Position numbers and translations under genes: made by a program | In this document: piece by piece, positions 9,168 through 18,966 of the stretch | Numbering within the stretch: position 1 is the stretch's first letter | How the letters are laid out: each line of letters opens with the position of its first letter | Notes under the pieces: model-generated | What the model was told of the DNA's origin: nothing | Seen by the model: the letters and a program-made list of their open reading frames with translations, nothing else | Databases searched by the model: none | Assembly: GCA_024234435.1 (NCBI GenBank) | Contig: JACKOF010000001.1 | Span: 2,079,749 to 2,143,748, forward strand | Source: Pseudomonadales bacterium | GTDB lineage: Bacteria > Pseudomonadota > Gammaproteobacteria > Pseudomonadales > Porticoccaceae | DNA: 64,000 nucleotides | Direction of reading: 5' to 3'

Positions 9168-9632
9168 TTAATGCGTAATCGCAGGGACAACATCAATAAT
9201 ATGCACTTTAAAGGTGATGGTGCGCCCAGCCAGAGGATGATTGAAATCGACAGAAACCGTATCATCATCAAGCGCCACAATAACCCCCGGCAATTCTGCC
9301 CGGTTTGCATCTGCAAATGACAGCATCAGCCCCACTTCAAGCTCAATATCATCGGCAAATTCCCGCCGGGGGATTTGCTGTACATTACTGCTATTGTGCT
9401 GGCCAAAACCATGCTCCGGGGTTATCTCAAATGCCCCCTGCTCACCTGGCTCAAGACCCTCCAAAACAGCTTCAAAACCAGGCAGCAGGCTGCCATCACC
9501 ATAGACAAAATTGGCCGGTTCACCTTCAAAGTTGGAATCGATAACCGCACCATCTTCAAGTGTCAGTGAAAAGTACAGTGTAATTCTGGTGTCAGGGCCT
9601 ACTCTATAGTTATCAACACTTAAATCAGTCAT
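9168..9632 (-). CDS. fkpB: FKBP-type peptidyl-prolyl cis-trans isomerase FkpB (SlpA-like)
   Basis: This 154-residue protein has an FKBP domain carrying an IF (insert-in-flap) region, as in the SlyD/SlpA group. The core motifs are FVYGDGSLLPGFEAVLEGL (about residues 43-62) and the C-terminal FNHPLAGRTITFKV. It has no metal-binding His-rich tail as SlyD does, which favours FkpB/SlpA. It is cytoplasmic, with no signal peptide. The placement between lspA and ispH is the conserved location of this gene in E. coli and Pseudomonas. Confidence 0.9.
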   Translation of the reverse strand: MTDLSVDNYRVGPDTRITLYFSLTLEDGAVIDSNFEGEPANFVYGDGSLLPGFEAVLEGLEPGEQGAFEITPEHGFGQHNSSNVQQIPRREFADDIELEVGLMLSFADANRAELPGVIVALDDDTVSVDFNHPLAGRTITFKVHIIDVVPAITH

Positions 9633-9674
9633 AAGTAATATTTTTCAATCAGTTAGCCGGGGTTGGGGGCTTTA

Positions 9675-10157
9675 TTAACGGGCAGGTTTCTTCGGAAAAA
9701 AGTTTTCAAGTAACAGCAATACGGCACCAATCGTGATAGCGCTGTCGGCGACATTAAACGCTGGCCAATGGTAAGTCTGGTAATAAACATCCAGAAAATC
9801 CACCACATACCCCAGCGCCATTCTGTCCCACAGATTACCCAGCGCCCCACCAAGAATCAGTGCAAGAGCCGCAGCAACCCAACGCTGACCATTGGCAACC
9901 CGCGCAATCCATATTATCAGCACGACCGAGACAGTCATGGCAACAGCTGCAAAAAACCAGCGCTGCCAACCACCAGCATCACTCAAAAAGCTGAATGCAG
10001 CACCGGTATTGTGCACCAGTGTGAGGTTGAAAAATCCGGTTACGGCAACTGTTTCACCATACTCAAACGCCCAGGTTACCCAGTATTTACTGAGCTGATC
10101 CAGCACCACGACAAGCAGTGCCAGACCGAACCATTTCCAGGATTTGGAATTCACCAT
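9675..10157 (-). CDS. lspA: Lipoprotein signal peptidase (signal peptidase II)
   Basis: LspA cleaves the signal peptides of diacylated prolipoproteins in the inner membrane. The 160-residue sequence has four hydrophobic segments, the conserved box LTLVHNTGAAFSFL, and the two catalytic aspartates in GYVVDFLDV and FNVADSAI. It begins three bases downstream of the ileS stop, so the two genes are probably co-transcribed and coupled. Length is normal. Confidence 0.96.
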   Translation of the reverse strand: MVNSKSWKWFGLALLVVVLDQLSKYWVTWAFEYGETVAVTGFFNLTLVHNTGAAFSFLSDAGGWQRWFFAAVAMTVSVVLIIWIARVANGQRWVAAALALILGGALGNLWDRMALGYVVDFLDVYYQTYHWPAFNVADSAITIGAVLLLLENFFPKKPAR

Positions 10158-10160
10158 GCC

Positions 10161-12968
10161 TTAAGCAAACCGTCTCTGTTCACCATTGCCAATCACATTA
10201 CTGACACAGCGACCACAGAGTTCCGGGTGCTCGGAATCGGCACCTACATCATCGAGGTGATGCCAGCAGCGCACACATTTTGCTGCCGCTGTCTTATTAA
10301 CACTCAGCAGTAGGCCGTCCACATCCGTACGTTCAGCACCGCTTGATTGGGATAAGGGTTTCAACAGGGCACCAGAGGTAATCAACACAAAACGCAACTC
10401 ATCCTCTAATTTGGATAATGCCTGATACAAATCACCATCTGCATACAAGATTACTTCGGCTTCAAGGGATTTCTGTATACCTTCTGCCTTCTTCGACTCC
10501 AGTGATTTATTGACCGCGTCCCTGACCTCGGCAATCAATGCCCAATCAGTATCAGAAAGCGGCATAGACTCATCAATCTTGAGATCATGCCACTCTGTCA
10601 GAAAAACAGAAGCATCCCGCTCACCGGGAATAAGGGGCCACAGTTCATCCGCGGTAAAACTGAGAATGGGCGCAATCCAGCGTACAAATGCTTCTGTCAG
10701 ATGATAGATCGCCGTCTGCGCAGAACGCCGGGCCAGAGAATCCTTCTGACAGGTATATTGGCGATCCTTGATAATGTTGAGGTAGAAGCCTCCCATGTCA
10801 GTCACACAGAAATTGTGCAATTTCTGATAAATATGGTGGAACTGATAGTTGGTGTAGTCTTCCGTAATACTCTGCTGTAACCGCGCCGCACAGTCTACTG
10901 CCCAGCGATCCAGCGGCAGCATATCCTCAGCGGCAACCGCATGTTGCTGAGGGTCAAAGTCATTCAAATTAGATAAGAAGAATCTGGCAGTATTGCGAAT
11001 ACGCCTGTAGGAGTCTGCGGAGCGTTTCAGGATTTCATCGGAAACGGTCATTTCACCACTAAAATCGGTGGAAGCGACCCACAGCCTCAGGACATCGGCT
11101 CCCAGGTCATTCACCACCTTCTGCGGTGACATAACATTACCAATGGACTTGGACATCTTGCGACCATCCGCATCCACAGTAAAACCGTGAGTAAGCACCC
11201 CTTTATAAGGCGCACAGCCTTTCATGGCAATGGAGGTTTTAAGAGAAGACTGAAACCAGCCACGATGTTGATCAGATCCTTCCAGATACAAATCCGCCGG
11301 AAACTGTAACTGCTCACGAGCATCCAGTACCGATGCATGAGTAACACCGGAATCAAACCAGACATCCAGAGTATCCGTCACCTTGCTGTACTGATCCGCC
11401 TCATCACCCAGCAGCTCCGCCACGTCCAGCTCAAACCAGGCATCAATACCCTCTTTCTCTACACGCTGCGCGACCTGTTCGATTAATTGCGCTGTTTGTG
11501 GATGCAGCTCGCCCGTTTGTTTATGAATAAGTACCGCAATGGGTACCCCCCAGGTACGCTGGCGGGAGATGCACCAGTCCGGACTGTTCTCCAGCATACC
11601 TTCCATGCGTGCCTGCCCCCACTCCGGGTGCCAGCTAACGCCTTTAACTGCTTGCTTTGCTTTCTCCAGTAACCCGTTCGCCGTCATGCTGACAAACCAT
11701 TGTGGCGTAGCCCTGTAGATAAGCGGCGTCTTGGTCCGCCAGCAGTGGGCATAACTGTGGACTATTTTAGCTTCCGAGAGCAATCGTCCCTGCTTGCGTA
11801 ATACGGCAAGCACCTGTTCATCAACCTTATAAACGTGCTCTCCGGCAAACAGCTCAACATCTTCCCGGAACAAGCCATGATCATCGATATAATTCAGTGT
11901 ACCAATACCGTATTTGGCGGCGACCACAAAATCATCTGTACCGTGATCAGGTGCGGTATGCACACACCCGGTACCCGCATCGGTCGTCACGTGGTCACCC
12001 AGGATTATCGGCACCTGACGATCATAAAACGGGTGTTGCAACTGCAGATTTTCCAGCACTGCACCTCTGGCCCGGCCAACAACGGTATATTCTTTTACCT
12101 GCCAGCGTTCAAGTACCGCCTCTACCCGTTCCTCGGCCAGCAAATAACGGGCAACGCCGTTGCCTGCATCACATTGCACTAACACGTAATCCAGGCCGGC
12201 ATTCAGGCTCACCGCCTGATTGGAGGGCAGTGTCCAGGGCGTGGTTGTCCAGATAACAACGGCAACATTACCCTGCCCAGAGATACCACCCATGGCCGAA
12301 TCAAGAGCGGCCACATCAACAACGGGAAATGCAACATCAATGGAGAAGGATGTTTTATCCTGATACTCAACCTCTGCTTCCGCCAGGGCTGATGCACCGA
12401 CTACACTCCAGTAAACCGGCTTGTAGCCCTTGACCAAGTGACCATTTTCAATAATTTTTCCAAGCGCACGAATGATGTTTGCTTCAACCTTCGGATCCAT
12501 GGTCAGGTAGGGGCTGTCCCAGTCACCAAATACCCCCAGCCGAATAAAATCTGACATCTGACCATCAATCTGACGGCGAGCATATTCACGGCATTTCTGC
12601 CGGAAAACTTTATACTCAACTTTCACGCCGGCTTTGCCGATCTTCTTTTCAACCTGATGCTCAATAGGCAACCCGTGGCAATCCCAACCCGGCACATAGG
12701 GGGCATCAAAACCATCCAGAGAATGGGATTTAACAATAATATCCTTCAAAACCTTGTTGACGGCATGACCGATGTGAATATTGCCATTCGCATAGGGCGG
12801 GCCATCGTGAAGGATGAATTTCTCGCGCCCACTACGCTGTTCACGCAACACTTGATAAATGCGCTTATCCTGCCATTGCTTCAGCATGAAAGGTTCACGC
12901 TGGGCAAGATTGGCCTTCATCGGAAAATCGGTTGAAGGCAGGTTCAATGTCGCTTTGTAATCAGTCAT
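10161..12968 (-). CDS. ileS: Isoleucyl-tRNA synthetase
   Basis: This is a class I aminoacyl-tRNA synthetase of 935 residues, the usual bacterial size. The HIGH motif is in PYANGNIHIGHAVN (near residue 66) and the KMSKS motif in GRKMSKSIGN (near residue 600). An editing (CP1) domain lies between them. The C-terminus carries the zinc site CVRCWHHLDD with a downstream CGRC. The gene heads the block with lspA, fkpB and ispH, and ribF lies 39 bases upstream on the same strand, as in Pseudomonas and E. coli. Confidence 0.98.
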   Translation of the reverse strand: MTDYKATLNLPSTDFPMKANLAQREPFMLKQWQDKRIYQVLREQRSGREKFILHDGPPYANGNIHIGHAVNKVLKDIIVKSHSLDGFDAPYVPGWDCHGLPIEHQVEKKIGKAGVKVEYKVFRQKCREYARRQIDGQMSDFIRLGVFGDWDSPYLTMDPKVEANIIRALGKIIENGHLVKGYKPVYWSVVGASALAEAEVEYQDKTSFSIDVAFPVVDVAALDSAMGGISGQGNVAVVIWTTTPWTLPSNQAVSLNAGLDYVLVQCDAGNGVARYLLAEERVEAVLERWQVKEYTVVGRARGAVLENLQLQHPFYDRQVPIILGDHVTTDAGTGCVHTAPDHGTDDFVVAAKYGIGTLNYIDDHGLFREDVELFAGEHVYKVDEQVLAVLRKQGRLLSEAKIVHSYAHCWRTKTPLIYRATPQWFVSMTANGLLEKAKQAVKGVSWHPEWGQARMEGMLENSPDWCISRQRTWGVPIAVLIHKQTGELHPQTAQLIEQVAQRVEKEGIDAWFELDVAELLGDEADQYSKVTDTLDVWFDSGVTHASVLDAREQLQFPADLYLEGSDQHRGWFQSSLKTSIAMKGCAPYKGVLTHGFTVDADGRKMSKSIGNVMSPQKVVNDLGADVLRLWVASTDFSGEMTVSDEILKRSADSYRRIRNTARFFLSNLNDFDPQQHAVAAEDMLPLDRWAVDCAARLQQSITEDYTNYQFHHIYQKLHNFCVTDMGGFYLNIIKDRQYTCQKDSLARRSAQTAIYHLTEAFVRWIAPILSFTADELWPLIPGERDASVFLTEWHDLKIDESMPLSDTDWALIAEVRDAVNKSLESKKAEGIQKSLEAEVILYADGDLYQALSKLEDELRFVLITSGALLKPLSQSSGAERTDVDGLLLSVNKTAAAKCVRCWHHLDDVGADSEHPELCGRCVSNVIGNGEQRRFA

Positions 12969-13007
12969 TTGTTACTTTTTTATTCCTGTTGCCCGGTTCA
13001 GACAGGT

Positions 13008-13958
13008 TTAATCAGTTTTCTGCCCGAAATATTGTTTTGCCACCTCAAAATCCTGCTTGATAGCGGCCACCATGTCGTCCAGTGAAGCAAATTTCTTTTC
13101 ATCCCGAATCCGGGACCGAAAGCGCACCACAATCTGCTTGCGGTACAACACCCGATTCAACCCGAACAGGTGTACTTCCAGCACCGGTTTAATCAAATCA
13201 CCAACCGTAGGTCGTATGCCCACATTGGCAGCCCCCTGGTACCATTTACCATCCACCAGGGTTTCAACGGCGTACACACCATTGAGCGGTACCCGATAAC
13301 GGTTGAGCCTGACATTGGCGGTGGGAATGCCTAATTTCGTCCCCAATTGCTGTCCGTAAACCACGCGCCCGGTGATCTGATAGTGCTTACCCAGCAACTG
13401 CTCAACCAGCTCGAAATCAGCATCATCTAATGCTTTGCGCACCCAGGTGCTGCTGATTCGCTGCCCCTGATACTCTACGGTAGGCGTATCCTGCACGGAA
13501 AAACCGTACCGCTCACCAGCCGCCTGCAGCATGCTGTAATCGCCGCTGCGATCACAGCCAAATCGAAAATCATCTCCCACCACCAGATGACGAACAGCGA
13601 GACCTTCCACCAGAACTCTGTTAATAAACGCTTCAGCAGAGAGACTTCGCAGCGAACGATTGAACTGCAGGCAACAGATCTGATCGACGCCCTGTTCAAA
13701 AAGTGCCTCGACCTTCTCCCGCATTCTCATTAATCGCGCTGGAGCCTGCTCACCAGAAAAATATTCCTGTGGCTGTGGCTCGAAGATCATTGCGATCGAA
13801 GGTAACCCGGCGGCTTCAGCACAGGCTTTTACCTGTTCCAGAATGGCGCGATGACCGCGATGAACACCATCGAACGAGCCAATGGTAACAACGCTTCCCT
13901 GACTACTGACAGGGAAGTTGACTAAACCACGAATAAACTGCTTGGAGTTCTGATTCAC
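13008..13958 (-). CDS. ribF: Bifunctional riboflavin kinase / FAD synthetase
   Basis: RibF phosphorylates riboflavin to FMN and adenylylates it to FAD. The 316-residue protein has the N-terminal nucleotidyltransferase domain with GSFDGVHRGHRAIL (HxGH-type motif, about residues 27-40) and ISSTWVRKAL, and the C-terminal riboflavin kinase domain with GIPTANVRL and NVGIRPTVG. The start is GTG 13958 with a weak ribosome site. It lies upstream of ileS on the same strand in the conserved ribF-ileS-lspA order. Confidence 0.96.
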   Translation of the reverse strand: MNQNSKQFIRGLVNFPVSSQGSVVTIGSFDGVHRGHRAILEQVKACAEAAGLPSIAMIFEPQPQEYFSGEQAPARLMRMREKVEALFEQGVDQICCLQFNRSLRSLSAEAFINRVLVEGLAVRHLVVGDDFRFGCDRSGDYSMLQAAGERYGFSVQDTPTVEYQGQRISSTWVRKALDDADFELVEQLLGKHYQITGRVVYGQQLGTKLGIPTANVRLNRYRVPLNGVYAVETLVDGKWYQGAANVGIRPTVGDLIKPVLEVHLFGLNRVLYRKQIVVRFRSRIRDEKKFASLDDMVAAIKQDFEVAKQYFGQKTD

Positions 13959-14096
13959 GCATCTTTCACCCCATCATCCAACGGGGAGCTGCTATCTGAA
14001 ATAAAGGCGGCAGTATAACCAGTTAAGCCCTTGAAAAACAGGCATCCGGACGGGCTTTGCTCGGTAAAATACAATCTCTGTGCCAGCAGTAATAAC

Positions 14097-15704
14097 TCAG
14101 CTTGAGCGTGGTCCTTTAAGATCGTTCAGCCTGAACCCGCCCAACCATAACATCAAACCGTAACAGGCTGCACCAAAGCCACAAACAACACCTATCCAGC
14201 AAGTGCGCAGCCACCATTCCCAGGCCAGCCAATCGGTTATCACCGAGGTTATCCAGCTCAGACCCACCAGCATTCCCAGGTTAGCCATCAGCAAAACAGT
14301 GGCAAACTTCATCCAGCCCGGCTGTGGCCGGTACACAGCGCTGTGACGCAACCCCCGAAACAGCAGGGCCGCATTCAGAAATGCAGCGGCAGAAGTAGCC
14401 AGCGCTAAACCGACATGACCCACTTGCCAGTACCAGTGCAGCGGTAATACAAACGCGACATTCATGACCATATTACTGATCATGGCAATGACCCCGATAC
14501 GGACAGGAGTTTTCATGTCCTGCCTTGCATAAAACCCGGGAGCCAGCACTTTGATTAACATAAAAGCCGTCAGGCCAACAGCATAGGCCCGCAGGCTCAG
14601 GGTCGCCATACTCATGTCTCTGAGCGTCATCACATCACCATAATAAAACAGCGTGATCAGGATAGGTTCAGCCAGAATGATCAGTGCAACTGCTGCGGGT
14701 AACGCAATGATCAGAATAAAGCGCAGTGCCCAATCCAGTGTCTGACTGAATTGTTCCGGCGACTTGGCCACATGCTGGCGCGACAGGTTGGGCAAAATAA
14801 CAGTGGCCGCAGCCACAGCAAAAACACCGAGTGGCAGCTCTGAAAGCCGGTCAGAATAATAGAGCCAGGAAACACTGCCCGTTGGCAAAAATGATGCAAT
14901 GACGGTGTCCAGCAATAAATTTATCTGGCTCACAGAGACACCAAAAATAGCCGGAGCCATTAACCTGAGTATCTTCTGGACACCGGCATCACGCCAGTTA
15001 AGTTCGGGCCTCGGCATTAAACGCAGACGCATCAAAAAAGGGATCTGAAAGCACATCTGCAACACCCCGGCCAGAAACACCCCCCAGGCCAACGCAAACA
15101 CTGGCTGAGAAAACCAGGGCGCAGCAACCAGAGCCGAGGCGATAATACTGACATTCAGCAATACCGGCGTAAAAGCAGGAATGGCAAAACGGTCATAACT
15201 GTTTAAAATGCCACCCGCAAGACCTGTCATGGAAATAAAAAACAGATAGGGAAATGTAATGCGAATCAATTCGCTGGTCAGTTGAAACTTCTCGGCATTA
15301 TCGACAAACCCCGGTGCAAAAAGTATCGCCAGCACAGGCGCACCAATCACTGCCAGCGTTGAAAGCAGCACCAACACTAACCCCAACGCTCCCGCCACCC
15401 GGTCAACCAGTTGCTTGACTGCCTGATGACTGCCTTGTTGCCGGTATTCCGACAGCACCGGTACAAATGCCTGGGCAAAAGCCCCTTCGGCAAACAAGCG
15501 ACGCAGGAAGTTGGGAATTTTGAAAGCAACGAAAAACGCATCAGCATAAGAAGCCGCGCCAATCACCACGGCAAGCACCACATCCCGCAGCAAGCCCAAC
15601 ACACGGGAAAGCATGGTCATACTGCTGACCATGGCGCTGGAGCGCAACATGCGTGGAGGCCTGGTCGATTTCGGTGACTGACCAGCTGTCCGGTTGTCCT
15701 GCAA
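14097..15704 (-). CDS. murJ: Lipid II flippase MurJ
   Basis: MurJ is a polytopic inner membrane protein of the MVF/MOP superfamily that flips lipid II. Many hydrophobic segments are present, and the N-terminal SSMTMLSRVLGLLRD is characteristic of MurJ. The start used is TTG 15704 (535 residues), with AAAGG about nine bases upstream. ATG 15650, giving 517 residues and an N-terminus more like Pseudomonas MurJ, is an alternative but has no clear ribosome site. It is divergent from rpsT, the arrangement seen in Pseudomonas. Confidence 0.94.
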   Translation of the reverse strand: MQDNRTAGQSPKSTRPPRMLRSSAMVSSMTMLSRVLGLLRDVVLAVVIGAASYADAFFVAFKIPNFLRRLFAEGAFAQAFVPVLSEYRQQGSHQAVKQLVDRVAGALGLVLVLLSTLAVIGAPVLAILFAPGFVDNAEKFQLTSELIRITFPYLFFISMTGLAGGILNSYDRFAIPAFTPVLLNVSIIASALVAAPWFSQPVFALAWGVFLAGVLQMCFQIPFLMRLRLMPRPELNWRDAGVQKILRLMAPAIFGVSVSQINLLLDTVIASFLPTGSVSWLYYSDRLSELPLGVFAVAAATVILPNLSRQHVAKSPEQFSQTLDWALRFILIIALPAAVALIILAEPILITLFYYGDVMTLRDMSMATLSLRAYAVGLTAFMLIKVLAPGFYARQDMKTPVRIGVIAMISNMVMNVAFVLPLHWYWQVGHVGLALATSAAAFLNAALLFRGLRHSAVYRPQPGWMKFATVLLMANLGMLVGLSWITSVITDWLAWEWWLRTCWIGVVCGFGAACYGLMLWLGGFRLNDLKGPRSS

Positions 15705-15878
15705 AGCGAGATACCTTTACATTTTTTTGTCTATATCAGGCGCAGCTTTTAAATGCGGCCATGAGGTTCAGGGCAAAATCATAGAGACTTTGGCCCTCAG
15801 AAGATAGTTGCCCGACAAGCCTCTGCAGAAAAACAGTCCGAACCGTAAAATCGTGCCACAGCGTCCAAGGATTTACTG

Positions 15879-15907
15879 TTGATAATCCGCCACAAACCCT
15901 GTATATT
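15879..15907 (+). promoter_or_regulatory. Predicted sigma-70 promoter of rpsT
   Basis: TTGATA at 15879-15884 and TATATT at 15902-15907 are separated by exactly 17 bases. Transcription would start near 15914, giving a leader of about 48 bases before rpsT. A small dyad, TTGATT-ttg-AATCAA (15916-15930), sits at the very start of that leader. Confidence 0.7.
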
Positions 15908-15961
15908 CGCGCGCCTTGATTTTGAATCAATACAAATACTGAACGTAAGAGGAATTTACAG

Positions 15962-16228
15962 GTGGCCAATTCACCCCAAGCACGCAAGCGCGCTCGCCAG
16001 AACGACAAGCGTCGTCTACAGAAAGCCGGACAGCGCTCCATGGTGCGCACTTACATCAAGAAAGCCTACTCTGCTATCGAGTCCGGCAACGCAGAACAAG
16101 CGCAAGCCGCATATGCTGAAGCGGTACCCGTTATTGACCGCATGGCGGACAAGGGCGTTATTCATAAAAACAAGGCCGCTCGCCACAAGAGTCGCCTGAA
16201 TGCTCAGGTAAAAGCACTTTCCGCGTAA
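15962..16228 (+). CDS. rpsT: 30S ribosomal protein S20
   Basis: This 88-residue basic protein starts MANSPQARKRARQND, the signature of bacterial S20, and binds the 5' domain of 16S rRNA. The start codon is GTG 15962, with TAAGAGGA eight bases upstream. A non-ATG start is also known for E. coli rpsT, where the poor start contributes to autogenous control. A strong promoter lies upstream and a terminator downstream, so it is monocistronic. Confidence 0.97.
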   Translation: MANSPQARKRARQNDKRRLQKAGQRSMVRTYIKKAYSAIESGNAEQAQAAYAEAVPVIDRMADKGVIHKNKAARHKSRLNAQVKALSA

Positions 16229-16250
16229 GTAGCGGGCTTTAGCTGAATAC

Positions 16251-16281
16251 AAAAACCGGCGCTTTTGGCGCCGGTTTTTTT
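16251..16281 (+). terminator. Rho-independent terminator of rpsT
   Basis: CCGGCGC (16256-16262) pairs perfectly with GCGCCGG (16268-16274) around a TTTTG loop. The stem is extended by A/T pairs and followed by seven T. The A-run on the left arm may let it act on the minus strand as well, although proB ends about 105 bases away. Confidence 0.88.
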
Positions 16282-16385
16282 GAGCCTATGTTTAATAGCC
16301 TAATCAATCAGGTACCGTCAATCCGCGTTCCGCCAGTCAATCATCAATACGTTTAAATTCTTCATCATAATCTCTGCATCAGCAA

Positions 16386-17549
16386 CTAAACCAGCACCAG
16401 ATTATCGCGATGAATCAGCTCCTGATCATCACAATACCCTAGAATCTCACTGATTTGACTACTGCTCTGACCGGCAATTTTTTCGGACTCCAGCGAGCTG
16501 TAATTAACCAGCCCTCGGGCAATCTCGTTACCCTTGGCATCCACACAGGAAACCAGCTCACCTCGCGAAAAAACACCCTGTACATGCCTGACACCAACAG
16601 GCAACAGGCTTTTACCCTGCTTCGACAGCACTTCAACCGCACCGTCATCAAGCAACAAACAACCTTTCACCTGCAACCGCCCAGCCAGCCATTGCTTGCG
16701 GGCATTCATCGGTTGCTGCTCGGCAATCAGCAATGTGCCAAAATTCTCCCCGGCAGCCAGCTTGAGCAATATCCCCTCATTGGATCCTCCGGCAATCACG
16801 GTACTGGTGCCGGACCTTGCGGCCAGTTTAGCGGCTTTGATCTTGGTGAGCATGCCACCTCGCCCCAAGCCACCACCACTACCGCCAGCCATTTGCTGCA
16901 ACAGCACATCACCAGCCTTACCCTCGCTTAACAGCTCGGCACTGGCATTTTCCCGCGGATCCGCGCTGTACAAACCATCTTGATCTGTCAATATCAGTAA
17001 CAAGTCAGCATCAATCAGATTCGCCACCATAGCCGCCAGCGTATCATTGTCACCAAACCGGATCTCGTCAGTCACTACCGTATCGTTCTCATTGACTACC
17101 GGCACAACACCAAGTCCAATCAGACTCTGCAATGTACTGCGAGCATTCAGGTATCGTTCGCGGTTGGAAATATCATCGTGATCCAGAAGCACCTGGGCTG
17201 TGTGCAACTGGTATTTTTGAAACTGGGTTTCATAGGCCTGGACCAAACCAGCCTGCCCTACAGCAGCAGCTGCCTGCAGTTCATGTATCAGCTCCGGGCG
17301 CCGACGCCAGCCCAACCGCGACATACCTTCGGCGACAGCCCCTGAAGACACCAGCACTATCTCAATGCCCTGATTCAGCATGGAAGCCATCTGCTCAACC
17401 CAGTCAGCAATTGCCCGACGATCCAGCCCCCGACCACCGTCAGTCAGTAGTGCACTGCCGATTTTAATCACCCAGCGGCGGGCACTGACCACATAACGAT
17501 CCCGATTGTCCACGTGATTATCACCACCGCTGACACTGCCTGAACTCAT
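16386..17549 (-). CDS. proB: Glutamate 5-kinase
   Basis: ProB catalyses the first step of proline synthesis, phosphorylation of glutamate. The N-terminal amino-acid kinase domain begins at WVIKIGSALLTD, with VSSGAVAEGM, ENDTV and GRGGMLTKIKAAKLA as substrate and nucleotide motifs. A C-terminal PUA domain follows (from about residue 290). At 387 residues it carries about 15 extra N-terminal residues compared with typical homologues, so a later start is possible. It follows obgE by 54 bases on the same strand, as in Pseudomonas. Confidence 0.95.
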   Translation of the reverse strand: MSSGSVSGGDNHVDNRDRYVVSARRWVIKIGSALLTDGGRGLDRRAIADWVEQMASMLNQGIEIVLVSSGAVAEGMSRLGWRRRPELIHELQAAAAVGQAGLVQAYETQFQKYQLHTAQVLLDHDDISNRERYLNARSTLQSLIGLGVVPVVNENDTVVTDEIRFGDNDTLAAMVANLIDADLLLILTDQDGLYSADPRENASAELLSEGKAGDVLLQQMAGGSGGGLGRGGMLTKIKAAKLAARSGTSTVIAGGSNEGILLKLAAGENFGTLLIAEQQPMNARKQWLAGRLQVKGCLLLDDGAVEVLSKQGKSLLPVGVRHVQGVFSRGELVSCVDAKGNEIARGLVNYSSLESEKIAGQSSSQISEILGYCDDQELIHRDNLVLV

Positions 17550-17603
17550 TGCTTTACTGCTCTCTCTTTATTTGTCTTTTGTGGCTATATCAGCCACACA
17601 CCG

Positions 17604-18800
17604 TCACTCTTTGACGTAGACAACCTCAACATCATGGTCATCATCGTCGCTATCGTCATCCTGGAAGCCACCCGAACGATCGGCGATGCGCTGCTGTCGT
17701 AGCGCCTCGATTCTCTCACGGGCTTCCTGCTGCATACGATTTTGTATTTCGCTTTCACGCTGAACAACTTCCGGATCCCTTTGCTCCAGCTCCCAGCACT
17801 CTTCAAGGTACTCAAGAATTTTCTGGCAGAGCACGTCACAACCCTCGCCATTAATAGCTGAAATACGAAACACCGGTCCCGTCCACTGTAGCTGCTTCAC
17901 CACTTCGTCACACAGCCGGTCAGATTCCTCGCCGGGCAACATATCAAGTTTGTTGAGCACCAGCCAGCGATCCCGCTCGTAGAGGGTCGGACTAAAATCA
18001 ACCAGCTCCTGTTCAATTACCGAGACATTTTCAGCCGGGGTTGAACCATCAAAAGGCATCATATCGACAATGTGGAGCAACAGCCGGGTGCGAGTCAGGT
18101 GTTTTAAAAACCGGATGCCCAGCCCCGCGCCTTCTGAGGCCCCTTCCACCAGACCGGGAATGTCTGCTATCACAAATCCGCGGTACGGCTGCACTCTGAC
18201 CACACCCAGATTTGGCACCAGAGTGGTAAAAGGATAATCCGCCACTTTTGGCCTGGCGGCAGATACAGCACGTATAAAAGTGGATTTTCCGGCATTGGGC
18301 AACCCGACCAACCCCACATCTGCCAGCACTTTCAGCTCAAGACGCAGATTGCGAAACTCTCCTTCGCTTCCCGGAGAAGTCTGTCGGGGCGCCCTGTTGG
18401 TACTGGACTTATAGCGGGTATTGCCCAAGCCGTGAAAACCACCCTGTGCCACCTTGAGCTGCTGGCCCGGCTCCGTAAGATCGCCCAATACTTCGTCGGT
18501 ATCCTCATCAATAACGGTGGTACCAACCGGCACATTCAGAATCAGATCGGCACCACTCCTGCCCGTACAATTGCGTCCCTGACCCTGCTCGCCATTCTCT
18601 GCCTGATAGGCTCGCTGATAACGGTAATCAACCAGCGTATTGAGACTGTCATCCGCTTCCAGTAAAACACTGCCGCCATCGCCACCATCACCACCATCGG
18701 GGCCACCCTTTGCGATATATTTCTCGCGACGGAAACTCAGGCAGCCATTGCCACCCTTGCCTGCCTGAACCCGAATCGGTGCTTCGTCAACAAATTTCAT
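17604..18800 (-). CDS. obgE: GTPase ObgE/CgtA, 50S ribosome assembly
   Basis: This 398-residue Obg-family GTPase has the glycine-rich N-terminal Obg domain (GGPDGGDGGDGGSV at about residues 32-45) and a GTPase domain with Walker A GLPNAGKSTF near residue 165, DIPG, and NKLD. The C-terminal tail is acidic, rich in Asp and Glu (DDDSDDDDHDVEVV), as common in proteobacterial Obg. It acts in late 50S assembly and the stringent response. It lies downstream of rpmA, but a terminator separates them. Confidence 0.97.
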   Translation of the reverse strand: MKFVDEAPIRVQAGKGGNGCLSFRREKYIAKGGPDGGDGGDGGSVLLEADDSLNTLVDYRYQRAYQAENGEQGQGRNCTGRSGADLILNVPVGTTVIDEDTDEVLGDLTEPGQQLKVAQGGFHGLGNTRYKSSTNRAPRQTSPGSEGEFRNLRLELKVLADVGLVGLPNAGKSTFIRAVSAARPKVADYPFTTLVPNLGVVRVQPYRGFVIADIPGLVEGASEGAGLGIRFLKHLTRTRLLLHIVDMMPFDGSTPAENVSVIEQELVDFSPTLYERDRWLVLNKLDMLPGEESDRLCDEVVKQLQWTGPVFRISAINGEGCDVLCQKILEYLEECWELEQRDPEVVQRESEIQNRMQQEARERIEALRQQRIADRSGGFQDDDSDDDDHDVEVVYVKE

Positions 18801-18918
18801 AATGCGCCAGTCTAAACAATAATCCTAATTTTCAGTATGCCGGTATTACTCAGCAAGCATACAACCAAATACTGTCGATAAACCACTGATGTCGAAGGTG
18901 CTGAAAAAACACGCATAC

Positions 18919-18946
18919 GAAAAAGCCCCGCGCCAGGCGGGGCTTT
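18919..18946 (-). terminator. Rho-independent terminator after rpmA
   Basis: AAAAGCCCCGC (18921-18931) and GCGGGGCTTTT (18936-18946) form a perfect stem around a short loop. On the minus strand the stem is followed by a run of five T. It ends the rplU-rpmA transcript before obgE. Confidence 0.85.
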
Positions 18947-18966
18947 TCAGGAACTGAAAAGTTCGC

